From: Sipunculus nudus
Lineage: Eukaryota; Annelida; Sipuncula; Golfingiida; Sipunculidae
Direction: 5' to 3'
DNA: 64,000 bases
NCBI GenBank assembly: GCA_026874595.1
Contig: CM049319.1
Coordinates: 63,186,917 to 63,250,916 of the forward strand
The notes under the pieces: model-generated
What the model saw: the letters and a program-made list of their open reading frames with translations, nothing else
The model's database searches: none
Told to the model about the DNA's origin: nothing
In this document: piece after piece, positions 46,384 through 57,889 of the stretch
Layout: each line of letters begins with the position of its first letter
How positions within the stretch are numbered: the first letter of the stretch is position 1
Made by a program: the position numbers and the translations under genes

Positions 46384-48123
46384 TATTTATAGCTTTATAA
46401 TTACAATTTTCTCCTGATATATCAAAACAAGTAGTAATAATATTCATCAATCGAAACAAATATATATATTTTTTCTGTTTTGATACTGGTATATGATCGT
46501 CCTTGGCGAGTTAAAAAATTAGTAACATTCTATAGTATTTCTATATGGACAACATAAATAATGATTATATATGTATACATGCAGGGCAACCATGTATAGA
46601 GGATAGCAATATATACGTCACTTGATTTCGAAAAGCACATAAACCATCACTACATTAAAATTGCTGATTCATCATGATTCGGCAAACAAGTTTGTAACTA
46701 GTTTAGAGAATGAACACCAGGTGTCGTGCAAAGTCGGTCTTTAGTTCTGGTGCCAGAACGCGTGTCCATCCGTGTTACCTATTATATGTAAGACTTAGAG
46801 TATGATTGGCTTGTTATGAAAAGAAATTATATTTGTTTCACTTCACGAGAAGTCAAAAAAGAACTCATAGAGCGCATACACCCGACGTCGAATTCATCAA
46901 CCCAAAATGGATGAAAATGGATAAAAAAAAAACAGGCTGAGCAATTACAGACACTATGTAAATACCTGGCAACTCAGCTCTGGCATTTGAATACACAAAG
47001 TCCCAATTAACCTTAACACCTGCAACTTACATAATATATAATCATGATGAAATACAGAGAGTGGGACTTGTAGTAATAGACTGCCCCTTAGTACATTACA
47101 AGGTGGCCAGTGAGGTGAACTTTAATAATAATCATAATAATTAACCTCCGCTTGTCGCTACTAGAGACCCAGCGCCACCTATGGCTAGTGTCATAAACTA
47201 ACTCAACACCATCTTAGAAACGATTTCCATGCATTTAAAATTTTATTTGTTAAAAGAAAATTAATACCAACTCCATATTTGATTTTTTTTTTCAATCAAA
47301 GTTTCTTTAAGTGGCGGATCCAGCGCGGTATTTTGGGAGCTATTGGTCCCCCATGAGTTTCCGGCCTCTGTGAAACATCTTGTTGGTAGAAAAATTTTTA
47401 CTTCAAGTACATCGTTACAGAGTGCCCACTCCTGCTTAAGTTGTGGACAAGTTTGCCTCTATGTCTGTAGATGGCTGCCTTTGGTGATTTTATTTATTAA
47501 AATTTCACTGAAGTTTCAGATCAGATAAGATAACATTAATTATTATAATCATATACAGATATAGTATATATTAACTGTGCTTAGTTAATATATGCAATTT
47601 CTTTGTTATGTCGATCAATTTTACTATTCATGATAACATGTCTGAACTACTTTAAATGTTTAGGTCCACAGCCATGAAAAAAAAGTTTAAATCCATTTAA
47701 AAAGTTATATCATAACTTCAAAGTATTCTTGGAAATGAATAAATGGGTTGCAAAATTCAAGAGAAACCTGACACGTGACTTTGAAAAAAATAAGCATTAC
47801 TACATTTGAGCTTATACACAATATCATTAAACTGAAATGGTGATCCTAATACTAGTATTCATTTATATGATTTTATTTGTTATAAGTGAGTTTGTTCCCC
47901 AGTGTATAGTTAAACGTATATTTGAAAGATTATAAATACTGCATTATTATACATTCAATTAGTAAAATGATAGATTGTACACAAAGCAAGGATTTCGTTC
48001 TAAGTTACAGAGACCTTCCCACTAACCTCACACTGCCTTCCCCCATCCTGGTTTTGCATACATTTTAGATGCCAGTGAACACTCTGCGACATATGAGCCC
48101 CCCCCCCCCCCACCTCCCCCCCA
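46384..48123. other. No gene recognised; repeat edge near 47313
   Basis: GTGGCGGATCCAGCGCGGTA at about 47313 is like a hAT-type edge. A C run lies at about 48099-48110. No exon supported. Confidence 0.35.
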
Positions 48124-48412
48124 AAATCATTAGGCAAAAAAAAAAATAATAATAATAAAAGGTATGGTTTTCAGGCACCGCCCGCGTCAAAATTTTTTTA
48201 TTTTGATTTTTATTTTTCAAGAAGATAAAAGAATACAATTTGTGAAGTGCTATTACCTGTTTATAAAAAATGTTATTTTCATGCTTTTCCCTGATCATAT
48301 GACATTTTTATCGAAATATACAAAAAGGTTAAAAATATAATACCGCCCGCACGCACTGATTTATGAAAAAAGTGCCTGAGAACCAAAGATTTTTTTTGCC
48401 TTATCCTCCACT
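48124..48412 (-). repeat. Fold-back MITE family, copy 4
   Basis: Left: AAAAGGTATGGTTTTCAGGC, then ACCGCCCGCGTC. Right: AAAAAGTGCCTGAGAACCA. Internal AAGAATACAATTTGTGAAGT matches the 40-kb copy in inverse orientation. Confidence 0.75.
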
Positions 48413-48609
48413 GTTTTCATTTTTACCTATATAAACAATATTTGATGAAGTCTCGGCCGATATTCCGTCAGTATCCATCGGATATCGAAGAACAGAGACG
48501 CCAAAATAGCAGGTTGACGGTTGTTGGATATAAAAAAAATTTATGTTCATATATTGTGCACTTAATTTTTTGTTAGGAAAATGTAGTTAAATCATGTAGT
48601 CAATTTTAC

Positions 48610-48628
48610 TATGTAGGCATATAATATA

Positions 48629-48699
<71 letters not shown>

Positions 48700-48717
48700 G
48701 TATAATGTGCCTACATA
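48610..48717. repeat. (TA)n microsatellite capped by an inverted repeat
   Basis: TATGTAGGCA at 48610-48619 and its exact inverse TGCCTACATA at 48708-48717 enclose about 88 bases of almost pure TA. The caps extend imperfectly inward. Confidence 0.75.
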
Positions 48718-49065
48718 ATTTATTTATTATGTTATATCATATTATCCTTTATATTAATTATTACTACATAATATATTCAAATAAGAATATTTGAATTTTA
48801 TTTCACCTAAGAATAAAATCTAAAGCCACGTGTTTTTTTTTTTTTTTTAGTCAATTAAAGGTATATTGGTCAGGGAATGCCTCCCATGCATATTGGATAG
48901 AAAAAATAATAATAGTAGAGAAGTACTAATCTACGAATTCACATAATAGTTTACTTGCTAAAGAATGAAAAGAAAACTCAAAATTGAAACTCTGGATCCT
49001 CCAATTATAAGTTAGATAATATATTTCCCGATGAATTAAAGGCATAGTGGCAAAAAGGCCAGGAA
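48718..49065. other. No gene recognised
   Basis: AT-rich; a T15 run near 48832-48849. Confidence 0.35.
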
Positions 49066-49117
49066 CAATTAGACTGGTACCCCGCTCTATTATGGCACCG
49101 CTGCTCTAGGCCAATCA
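49066..49117 (+). mobile_element. Solo terminus of the 39.6-42.3 kb element family
   Basis: TTAGACTGGTACCCCGCTCT, then ATTATGGCACCGCTGCTCTA and GGCCAAT match the right end of 39639-42284 (minus strand from 42284) over about 45 bases. It ends before the palindromic arm. It sits roughly 0.4 kb upstream of the PNPLA start codon. Confidence 0.6.
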
Positions 49118-49269
49118 TAGTTCCAGGAACAATCTGCCAATAAACAGCTGGGGAACAATCTAAATGGTATCCGGTAGACTGGCACCCGACGCTGTATTTA
49201 GATGACCATGTTGTGGCGTTTGGTGCAAGTCTTGGAGTAGTCGTGTGTGCGTGTGTGGCTGTTTTCTAG

Positions 49270-49500
49270 TAATCTGATTGGCCAGTAAAAGGGTCATGAC
49301 AACGCTAATATCCAATGAGCGCGCTCCCTTTCCAACCACACAGGTCACGAAATCATCACGCGATAAGACATAAACACCGTCTTCATAAACAGAGTCCAGA
49401 CCCAATTAATGTGTTTAGACAGAGGGGGCGCGTCAGCACAAGAAAAAAAGCTAGGGCCTGACCTGCCTAATTAATCAAAACAGCTGATAAAAGTGCACCC
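49270..49500 (+). promoter_or_regulatory. Candidate PNPLA promoter region
   Basis: Upstream of the first coding exon: inverted CCAAT (ATTGG, 49277-49281), CCAAT (49312-49316), a GC-box-like GGGGGCGCG (49424-49432) and an E-box CAGCTG (49481-49486). CpG is more frequent here than around. No clear TATA box. The transcription start is not determinable from the sequence. Confidence 0.4.
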
Positions 49501-49542
49501 ATGGTCAAAGAAGAAATACTAGAACAATTGAGCTTGGGCAAC

Positions 49543-49723
49543 ATGGAGGCGGGTAAAGACATTACGGTGTCGTTTGCGGGTTGTGGCTTCTTGGGCATCT
49601 ACCATGTCGGGGTTGCCAGTTGTTTGAAGCAGTATGCGCCCCATCTCGTTGAAGGAAAAAAGATCGCTGGGGCCAGTGCTGGGGCTTTGACCGCTGCAGC
49701 TTTAATTAGTGGCTGTTGCTTAG
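49543..49723 (+). CDS. PNPLA2/ATGL-like patatin phospholipase, exon 1
   Basis: Patatin domain start. GCGFLG at residues 13-18 is the G-x-G-x-x-G oxyanion-hole loop. GASAG at residues 43-47 holds the nucleophile Ser45. The [13 protein letters not shown] and HVGVASCL segments match animal PNPLA2-type lipases closely. The start is chosen at 49543 because it has A at -3 and G at +4, and puts the serine near residue 45, close to the family position. An upstream in-frame ATG at 49501 (C at -3) would add 14 residues ([14 protein letters not shown]). The donor is G|GTATGT at 49723/49724, splitting a Gly codon (phase 1). Downstream of the donor the frame runs on into intron to 49845, which is not coding. 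PNPLA1-5 cannot be fully told apart from this fragment; PNPLA2-like is the best fit. Confidence 0.9.
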
Positions 49724-49845
49724 GTATGTATGCTGCCATATTAGGCTATATATTTATCATTATATCCACCTTTTCACAACATGCTTTGTCATGCATAAAA
49801 TCTAGACGTTCAGGTAATGACAGGTATGGCTTGAACAAGAAGTAA

Positions 49846-51306
49846 ACAAACTTGTCTTCAGTTATAAATATGTTTGTTTACATCAAAGAGTATGTGACAG
49901 AATGCAATGTTTTGAAAGATTTTTTTTGGCGTAAGCCATTTTAGCATTAAACTGAAAGAACTGTTACAGGCACTGAGATCAATGAAGATAATTTGGATAT
50001 TGATAGTGTATTATTAATAATAATAGTATTACTATGGGGAAACAGTATTTTATAGTATAAATAGACCATCATTTACCCAAATATTTTTATTTTTTGCTGC
50101 AAACTTATTTGATTTTTTTTTCATTTTTAGCAAATAAAAGAATCATTATTTTTTCTAATTTTTATTACAGTAATATTATTTTAATTATTTTTTAAAAATT
50201 ATATTTAATGAAACTCTCTTTAGAAATGTGATTCCCAGGTTGACAGAATATTTTGAGCATGCACCCTCACATGATATATGCAGTTTAATTATGTTTTATG
50301 GATACCAGCAAAATGCACTAAGAATTATGCTCAACAAATTGGAAGTGAGGACAACTTTATTCAAACAAGTGCTTAAACCATCATACAAAAAGAGCTGCAA
50401 AAGAAGCAACACGCCGTCATGTAGTCCATATAAACAGTTACGTGTGACATTATGTAATTAAAATAGAATAAAAGAATTGACCATACAGATAGGTTATAAG
50501 TTCTAACTGGATACCGTGGTAGGGTTTGTGTTGAAGAGGGTGTAAATTTTGTTAATGGACTAAATCTGGAAGAATTAGTTGTCCCATCTACACTGATGAA
50601 CAGTCATTTATACTGTAGTCTCAGAAACATATCATGTACATTATATAAACCTGTAGCTTCAAATGACAAGAAGCAAAAGAATCATTTCATCAATTATTAT
50701 AGGTCTTTCATGTTAGCCGTAAATTAAAATATGACAGCTTTTACATTGTTTAATTTGCGCACCAGTTGTTAATTCCTGTACTTCATCCTTGGTCAAATTT
50801 TAAGTTTTTGTGCATATGCCTATTGTACATTATGATGCATGAATATTCTCTGTGCTGTTAAATGTATGGTCAGATCAGGATAATAGAACACTGTTACCCT
50901 GGCAAACACTATTAAACTGAAAAATGTGAAAATTTAATGCAGTGAATATGTCCCAAACCACAATATTTGTAATCACTTTTAGGCCAGGTTTATCCTGAAG
51001 GCTTGAGAAACTTGCATTTCATGAAATTAGCGGGCCACTCATCAGGAAACCCAAAGGGTCCTGATAATATATATAACAACATAACCTGGCTCTTTGAAAC
51101 CACATGCCATGCAAACATGGTCTCATGCACAGAAACCTATATATATATACAAGTGTTCGTTTAGAAGACTGAATCATCCAAGTCAACAGGAAATTATGCA
51201 TTTCTGATAACTGAAACCTTCCAGTAGTCCAGCAAAATGTTGTGACTGCATCACCTAACCATTTTGGTAGTTCTTTAAACCTTATGTCATAAATTTAAAC
51301 AAAGTT
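49846..51306. other. PNPLA intron 1, left part: no further gene
   Basis: AT-rich intron. An open frame at 50228-50461 has no recognisable domain. Confidence 0.5.
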
Positions 51307-51380
51307 TTAAGGCTGTATCTCACTCGGTTGTGACAGCCTTGCAACTAGTAAGACACACACCAAAATGCAAGTAAATAAGC

Positions 51381-51536
51381 TGTTACGAGGTGACTTAAAA
51401 CGGGACCGAACTGTCTTGCTAGTGAAGCTTGCTTTTCTAGCGAAGCAGTTGGTACGCCGGACTTGTGCACCACCGACCTGGGTTCGACTCCCGGATCTGC
51501 CCAGGATTTTCCCCTCGTTTATTTGTTTATGTAACA
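51381..51536 (+). repeat. TRIM 5' LTR with tRNA-like A/B boxes
   Basis: The A-box-like TAGCGAAGCAG at 51438-51448 has one mismatch to TRGYNNANNGG. The B-box GGTTCGACTCC at 51481-51491 is perfect. The 32-base gap is normal for tRNA genes. CTGGG-TTCGACT-CCCGG folds as a 5-bp T-arm with a 7-base loop, and AGTTGGTA resembles a D-loop. No complete acceptor stem. Confidence 0.75.
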
Positions 51537-51657
51537 AAATGGGGGCTCGTCTAACTTGATGGTTAACTTTGTGGCCCAGGGAATAAGCTCACCAAAGTGT
51601 GACTCCTTGGATTATAAGTCTTGTTCTGATTAAGGAGAACGCTCTTAAGAAGGGGTG

Positions 51658-51808
51658 TGTTACGGGGTGACATAAAAGCGGACTGAACTCGCTAGTGATG
51701 CTTGCTTTGCTAGCGAAGCGGTTGGTATGCCGAACTTGTGCGCCACCAACTTTGGTTCAAAACCGGGATTGGCCCAGTGTTTTCCCCTGACTATTTCTCT
51801 TCGTAACA
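51658..51808 (+). repeat. TRIM 3' LTR with tRNA-like A/B boxes
   Basis: The A-box TAGCGAAGCGG at 51711-51721 fits TRGYNNANNGG fully. The B-box is decayed (GGTTCAAAACC, 51754-51764). Together the two LTRs imply an ancestor with both boxes intact. Confidence 0.75.
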
Positions 51809-52345
51809 AAGCAAATTTGCGACAATTTTCACTTGCAATCACACTGAATCATACATTCGACACATTTGCATCATCATACAAGTGTTTGGCCCAAATTTAG
51901 GATGGAGTTTGTATACCCTTTGTGTGAATGTCATGCGATGTTCACAGTTAATTGAAGACATTCGCACAACCTTTGTGAAATATTCACACAACAATTCGTA
52001 TCCAGAATGTCCGGTTTCTCATTTTTATCTCCAAATATTTGCAATGTAGTTGCGTAGGTCACAAACCCCTCTCAAAGTTGTCTCGCAGATCTCTCCCTTA
52101 CTGACTTGCTGAAACTGACTTGGGAATAGTTTGAGACACCAGCAACTTCTCTGTGAATTTTTTTGCAAGAAATTTTGTTTTCTAATTTTTCATACATAAA
52201 TGTTCAAAATTAGTGTGACAATTTAGCGACAATTTGCGAATCAGAGGAGGAAATTGAGAACCACGGTGTATGTTCTAAGACATTTTTGAGACACTCGCGA
52301 ATGCATTTGCAGTTTGTCGCAGCCCAGTGAGAGACGGGCTTTAGG

Positions 52346-55300
52346 CACTTTTGGTACCTAAAACCTGTTTTAGCTGGGGCAGTTTAAACCAGGTTATGTC
52401 TAAAACTTGCCTACCCTGTACAATGGTGGGAAATATTTTATCAGTGCACTGTGTTCAGAGGTTATTGTAACAAGCCATGGAGTGGCAATGAAGTATATAT
52501 CATAAATATCTAGGTTGACTCAATGCCAAGGCTGATGTAAGAAGTTTGTATACTCTACTGCTTGTAGTATATGCAGTAAGTTAATCAAGAGCCATTACAA
52601 GATTTAGTGTTCAACAAAGATTGTATAAAAAATAGCATGTGCACAGTAACCCTGTTCCTCAACCATAACCACATGACGCACAAGCCTTCAGAAATAAACT
52701 GGTTGGGCCTGGATCGTCTTTAGTTCAGCAAAAATTGATGTTTGGGGTGACAGGCTGTCGCTACTCAGTTCCAGGGCTTGATGTATTATCCATCTGATAA
52801 TGAAAACTAAGAACAGAAATTTGGACCGTTATTTCAAAGTCCAAAAATTGAAAAAAAAATTATTCACCTGTGAATCGAATTGTGATTTTTTAGGGACAAA
52901 TAGCGATAATTTCAATCAATTTTTCATTGTAAATTGATTATTTTAAAGGAAACCCAACATAAATGCTGCCTCAAACATTGGACTAACTATACATTAATTT
53001 ATTGGGCTGTAACAATGCATAAAATAATCAATGCATGGAATAGAAGCCAGTCATAAATCGATATAATTGAATTGGGCATGAAATATCATTAATACTTCTT
53101 AACTTGACACCCTAAGAGTTCCTCAAAGGTTCTCCTCAGAAACCAGAAATTAGGTTACTGTGACCTATATTCTCTGTGTTACAGGCCTTGTTTGAGCACC
53201 CCAGAAATAATGCAAGATACACACATATTGCCAGATTCCTCAGGAAAGGCTGAATGGATTGTCATCAAATTTGATGTGCTTAAGGGTCTTGATGAACTTG
53301 AGCTAATATGCATGAACCATGATGCCTCTTACATTATCTTAATTAGTTGCCGGTGCAAGGACTTACTGTCATCATGCTAGTCGGCTAAGCATCATGACCC
53401 ATGGGTCACTTGTTAACTACTTAAACAGAATCTATGCGAAAGGAAGATAATAAAAGTTTCTCTTTAAAAAAGACGTAAGATAAACATAAAAAAAAATGAC
53501 AAAAAATAAGAGTTATAGGTTGCCATAAACAATTCTTGTTCTTCCCAGGATAAATGAGAATTCACGTTTTTCCTCAGGTTTGAATTTCAAAATGGAATAC
53601 TAGAGAATTTTGATTTTCCCGAGAAGAATGAGACTTCTCATTTTTCCCAGGAAGTACAGGAATCATTTCATATCATCTCTTGATAATCATTTTTCAGTGC
53701 AAGAAGTTGGCAAAACAATAATTTGTAGTCATTGAAAAATGGTGGAAAGTGCTACAGCCTACAGGTTTGATATGAAGACCAGTACTTGAGTTTCTATGCC
53801 AGACACTAATATACTTTTACTGCGATAAATTTTGTATCATGTTCATGATATGAAATGACCAACCTTGTTCAGGTCATATTTTCAGTTTATTTTTAATACA
53901 GATGAAGTTCTGCCCTTTCCAGTCTTGACCAGAATAAATTATTCTGCCTATGTGGCTGTGCATGTTTGGAAAAGTAGATACCTAGTTCACTGAGTAACCA
54001 AGATTCCAGGAGAAATAAATTCCTAATGAATTAGAAAGATCTATATTTAACATCGAGGTGACAATTACCTAGATGTAGCTGCTGTGACGGAGCATCCTGG
54101 TATGCTCCGCATCCTGATTATGATGTGATAAGTGGGATGTGATCATCCTAGTTCCTGTTGCACCTCATATGCAGGGACATTTATGTGTGGGTAGCAGTAG
54201 TGTTAAGGTGTGTTAGGAATCTCTTAACATCACTGTAATGATTGATATAGGATATATAATGCCGATATGTTAAATGTTTGTGTAATACATGGTAAAGTAG
54301 ACCTTCCAAATTACAAAACACTAAAGATCTCTTATTTATGAGCACTCTTAGTCTTACACTTAGCTTACAATTTAAAGACTTCCAAGAATCACTTAGATTG
54401 TGTGATCATCCCAATTGCCTGTTATATAGAGGTTCCGTAAGGAGAGGTTTTTCTGTATATTAATACATAGTTATTAGTGGTTGGTTTATACTTATATGAC
54501 AATTCAAATTTACTCCTACGGTCACCTGAGGGATTTCAAGCAAAGTTCACAATCCCAGGCATGTAGTTCACATACTTGACATAATAGGATTAGGAGAGCA
54601 ATTTATATTGATTCAATATAAACATTGTATGGATTACCAGCAGTGGTTATTGTGACTGATTTGTTGCTCCTAGTGCTAGGTGCTTAATTATAATACAAGT
54701 ACCTGTTGTACCACAATAAAGGATACTCATGTTTGTTTGCATATATAAGGAAAGATTTTGTAACAAAAGAAATGAGCATTGTGGGTGTCATTGAAGTTCA
54801 ACTTTCTTCTAGACACCCTTCCAATTACTTGATGTGCCTCTTGTCACAAATAACAACATAGGTGTCCTGAGTTCATTGAATTGGTTCAGTGACTCAGTGC
54901 TGTTACATCTAGTGTATGTTACAGTAATACTTGCCATTATGCTTCTTCACTTTTAAAAATAAGTGTTAACTAGTAAGCTTACACAATCCAATGCCACTGA
55001 TTTTGTCAGTGTTTTTTCACCTTTATTTTTACTTTTGGTCACTTGCAGCACAGGTCAAAATGACCACTGAATTGAACATGTGAGCTACATTGGCCTTGTG
55101 TATGATATTTAGTATTATATTTGAAAATTTAATATATTTATATAAAAATGATTTAAAATGGATAAACACATTGACAGTGGACATGGGTGAGCACCGCCCA
55201 TCTCTCCAGAAAGAACCTATGGCAGACCATGTACCAGTATGTCATGTTGAGACTGGGGTTGGCAGGCCCTGGGTGACACCCACCATACATGCTTGGTCAG

Positions 55301-55689
55301 AAAGGTATCCTTCACTTTCATACCTGTATTATGGAGACCTGACAGGAAACTGAAAAGGTTCAACTGCATGGTATGAACTAATCAAAGACATGATAACCTC
55401 CAGGAAATTTCCTTACTAGTAATTAAATTATAGGTGTTTTTGTAAATTCATTAAAATAATACCTAGCAGGCCTTTTATTGGCAGTATCCTCATTCTTCTC
55501 TTAATCAGTGGAACCTTTCAGAATCTTGCTGTACAAGTAGTCATACAGCTATACATTAACATAATTACATTATTATACACCTGGGTATATAAACACATAC
55601 ACCGAGATGGGATCTTTTATACAACCCTCCATACCCAAAACATGACCACTGTATCATATGAACAACCAGTGAAACAAGCTTTTACATTA
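52346..55689. other. PNPLA intron 1, middle: no gene recognised
   Basis: Short ORFs only (53192-53380, 55090-55353), without domains or good splice contexts. Confidence 0.45.
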
Positions 55690-56235
55690 AGCCGGCCATA
55701 CACAAGGCGACATGTCGTGTGGCATGTCGCAGAACATTTGTGTCCTGCGACATGTCGCTCAACATGAACAGTTAATACACACAACGACATGTTCTGCTAC
55801 ATGTCCTGCAAAACTATGATAAAAACTACATGCATCCAATTTGACTTCCAGGGTTCAACCATTATTTTGTATGGTAACATTATATTTATCAATATATGTG
55901 GGTGTGACAAAAAATGTTTTCTACCTTGGACATATTCTGTCTTGATTCTCTTTATTAATATAGATATATAAGAAAAATAGGCATTTTGGGATAGCTACAC
56001 AACTTCTGAGTTTCCTGTTGACTGCCGAACACATGGCACCCTCATCAGACACAGTGAAACCATGGATGGTCACATTATCACAGGATCACATGATGAATGG
56101 TTATATATTCATTCCATTTTTCCCTGACACTGGGCCTGATGTCTTCTGCAACATGTCGCACAGCTCATGAAAACGTGCAACTAACCCCCTTACGAAGTGT
56201 GACTTGTTGCAGAACTAGCGTGTGCATGGCCGGCT
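55690..56235. mobile_element. PIF/Harbinger-like MITE with TTA duplication
   Basis: TTA (55687-55689), then AGCCGGCCATACACA. The right end TGTGCATGGCCGGCT is followed by TTA (56236-56238). The TIR matches at 14 of 15 bases. Subterminal regions carry repeated palindromes of the GCGACATGTCGC/CAACATGTCGCA type on both sides. 546 bp, no transposase. Confidence 0.75.
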
Positions 56236-56239
56236 TTAA

Positions 56240-57431
56240 ATGAACTGACCAGTATAAGATGATAATGCATAACACAAGGCCAGAGCTGTCTCTGAACAGG
56301 TCAGGGACGGATGATATAAATATCTGATGGACCCCTTCACCCAGTAAGCACACTATATCAACCTATATAATGATGAACCCTGTCCTGTATAGACCTGGTA
56401 TCTGATAAAGGACGGGACAGCTGCGTGTACTTATTGAGGACAACATAGCTCCACCCTGTATGCAGTTTCTGGCGACTTTGACATGGTTGTTTTTTTACAT
56501 GATTTTTTTATGTCATCTGACTGTGTTGTACTTGTGTTTAATATAAAATTAACTGCAGTTGGGTTATTCAGGGTGAGTAATTGAATGAGGTGAGGGATTA
56601 TATTTTATGCTGCACATTTTTTCAGCCCATCACATCGTTATCATTTGAGCTAGAAAGTTCTGACTTGACATCAAGAAAGGTTTTTGGTAAATCTCCTTGC
56701 ATTTAATAAAGCAGGTCACTGTGAAATATATTATGCCTGCTTTTGTGTGTTTTTAGCTCTTAGAAAATCAGAATTTTGTTAGTGTTCTGAGCTGCAAAAC
56801 AAAAATTTGCACTCCACAGTCAACCCTTAACCAAAACATTGTGCATCACTGTGACATATTTTTTTTAAGGAAATCAGCCTTTCAGAAAGTTGTGGACACA
56901 TGTGAAAAATTAACATGTTAATTGTCAACATGTTAACATGTTAATTTAAGTGTAATCCATCAGTTTAAATACCTATTCAAAATGCAAAGGCATACTACAA
57001 TATTTTGACCTAGTTTTCAGTGTAAATATTCAGGACATGTATACCTGAGCACAGGCATGAACAGCTGTAGCTCACCAACCAGCTGACCAGTGGTAACTCA
57101 AGCCTTAGTGTACCACACTCCAATGCCTGGCCAGGGTTCACTAGCACACAGTTCACATGCTTATACATGTGACTATACTTTGTAAACATGTGATTTATGG
57201 GTGGCGCATATTCCAATTTGTGTTGCATTATATTGCATACTGTTACACATATATTAAATGTGTGACATAAATGTGTAATGTAATATTATGTGGAGTGTAT
57301 GTATATGTCAGTAAATAAAATGTGCTGGTCTTACCAGGTTGTTTTTGTATCTGTATCAGCTGATGTGAAATTTTCTTTTCCTGTTACATTTTTTTTTTAC
57401 TTTTTCAAGTGAAATACATGCATACAAAATA
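56240..57431. other. PNPLA intron 1: no gene recognised
   Basis: TTAACATGTTAA-type palindromes near 56912-56945; otherwise nothing. Confidence 0.4.
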
Positions 57432-57590
57432 CAGTCAAACCTGATCTAGTGACCACCTCAGTTTATCAACATCTCAAAATTGGGACCACTTTTCACGGTC
57501 CTTATATCAGAACTCCCTCAGACAACCACCTTAAAAATGCGACCACATTGTGGAGGTCCCATTCATGGTCATAATTTTGAGGTTTCATTT
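57432..57590 (+). mobile_element. pogo-like MITE, diverged copy
   Basis: TA, then CAGTCAAACCTGATCTAGTG and ACCACCTCAG, an AATTGGGACCACTTTTCACG core and a GAGGTTTCATTT right edge before TA. The layout matches 15041-15185; the right end is eroded. Confidence 0.45.
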
Positions 57591-57889
57591 TATAAAACAA
57601 TGTTTGACAGTGATGTAGGGCTTCATTTTCAAGCACTTCTGATATGGATGTGTAACTCGGACTCTGATTGCAAGGCTTGGGAAATCAGGCCCATTCCATC
57701 TGTACTCTTGTGTTCAAGAAAAAAACTTTCTTGAAAGATTTATACAAACTCATTACAGAATATTATGGACACTAGTAGCTTGGCCAATATTTGATTCCAC
57801 TCTTGGATGTTCAAACATTATTCATATATTGCACTGTGGTTCAGAATTGCCATCTAAGAGTGTAAAGTGACCAAAATGTAAATGATCGC

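Larger units (their letters stand above)
51381..51808 (+). mobile_element. TRIM-like miniature LTR retrotransposon
   Basis: Two direct repeats (51381-51536 and 51658-51808, by eye about 78-80% alike) both start TGTTACG and end GTAACA, the TG...CA form of LTRs. Three bases after the left LTR is TGGGGGCTCGTC (51540-51551), identical to the first 12 bases of a tRNA-Pro primer binding site. The 121-base interior ends in the purine tract AAGAAGGGG (51647-51655), two bases before the right LTR. AAGC directly precedes the left LTR and directly follows the right LTR: a 4-bp target duplication. No gag or pol. Same orientation as PNPLA. Each LTR also holds a tRNA-like Pol III promoter. Confidence 0.8.
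51307..52345. mobile_element. TIR element interrupted by the TRIM
   Basis: The left end, TTAAGGCTGTATCTCACTCG, then GTTGTGACA, matches the inverse of the right end, CTAAAGCCCGTCTCTCACTG, then GGCTGCGACA. Inside, GCGACAATTT-type units (51821, 52230) and GCAAATGCATTCGCGA recur. Without the 428-bp TRIM and one target copy the element would be about 0.6 kb. Non-coding. Confidence 0.55.

Noticed and set aside
49724-49845. Extension of the PNPLA exon 1 frame past 49723
   Set aside because: A GTATGT donor at 49724 follows the conserved CCLG; homology stops there and resumes at exon 2.
51428-51500. A genuine tRNA gene
   Set aside because: A and B boxes and the T-arm are present, but there is no acceptor stem or sound anticodon arm, and the piece lies inside an LTR-like repeat present twice.
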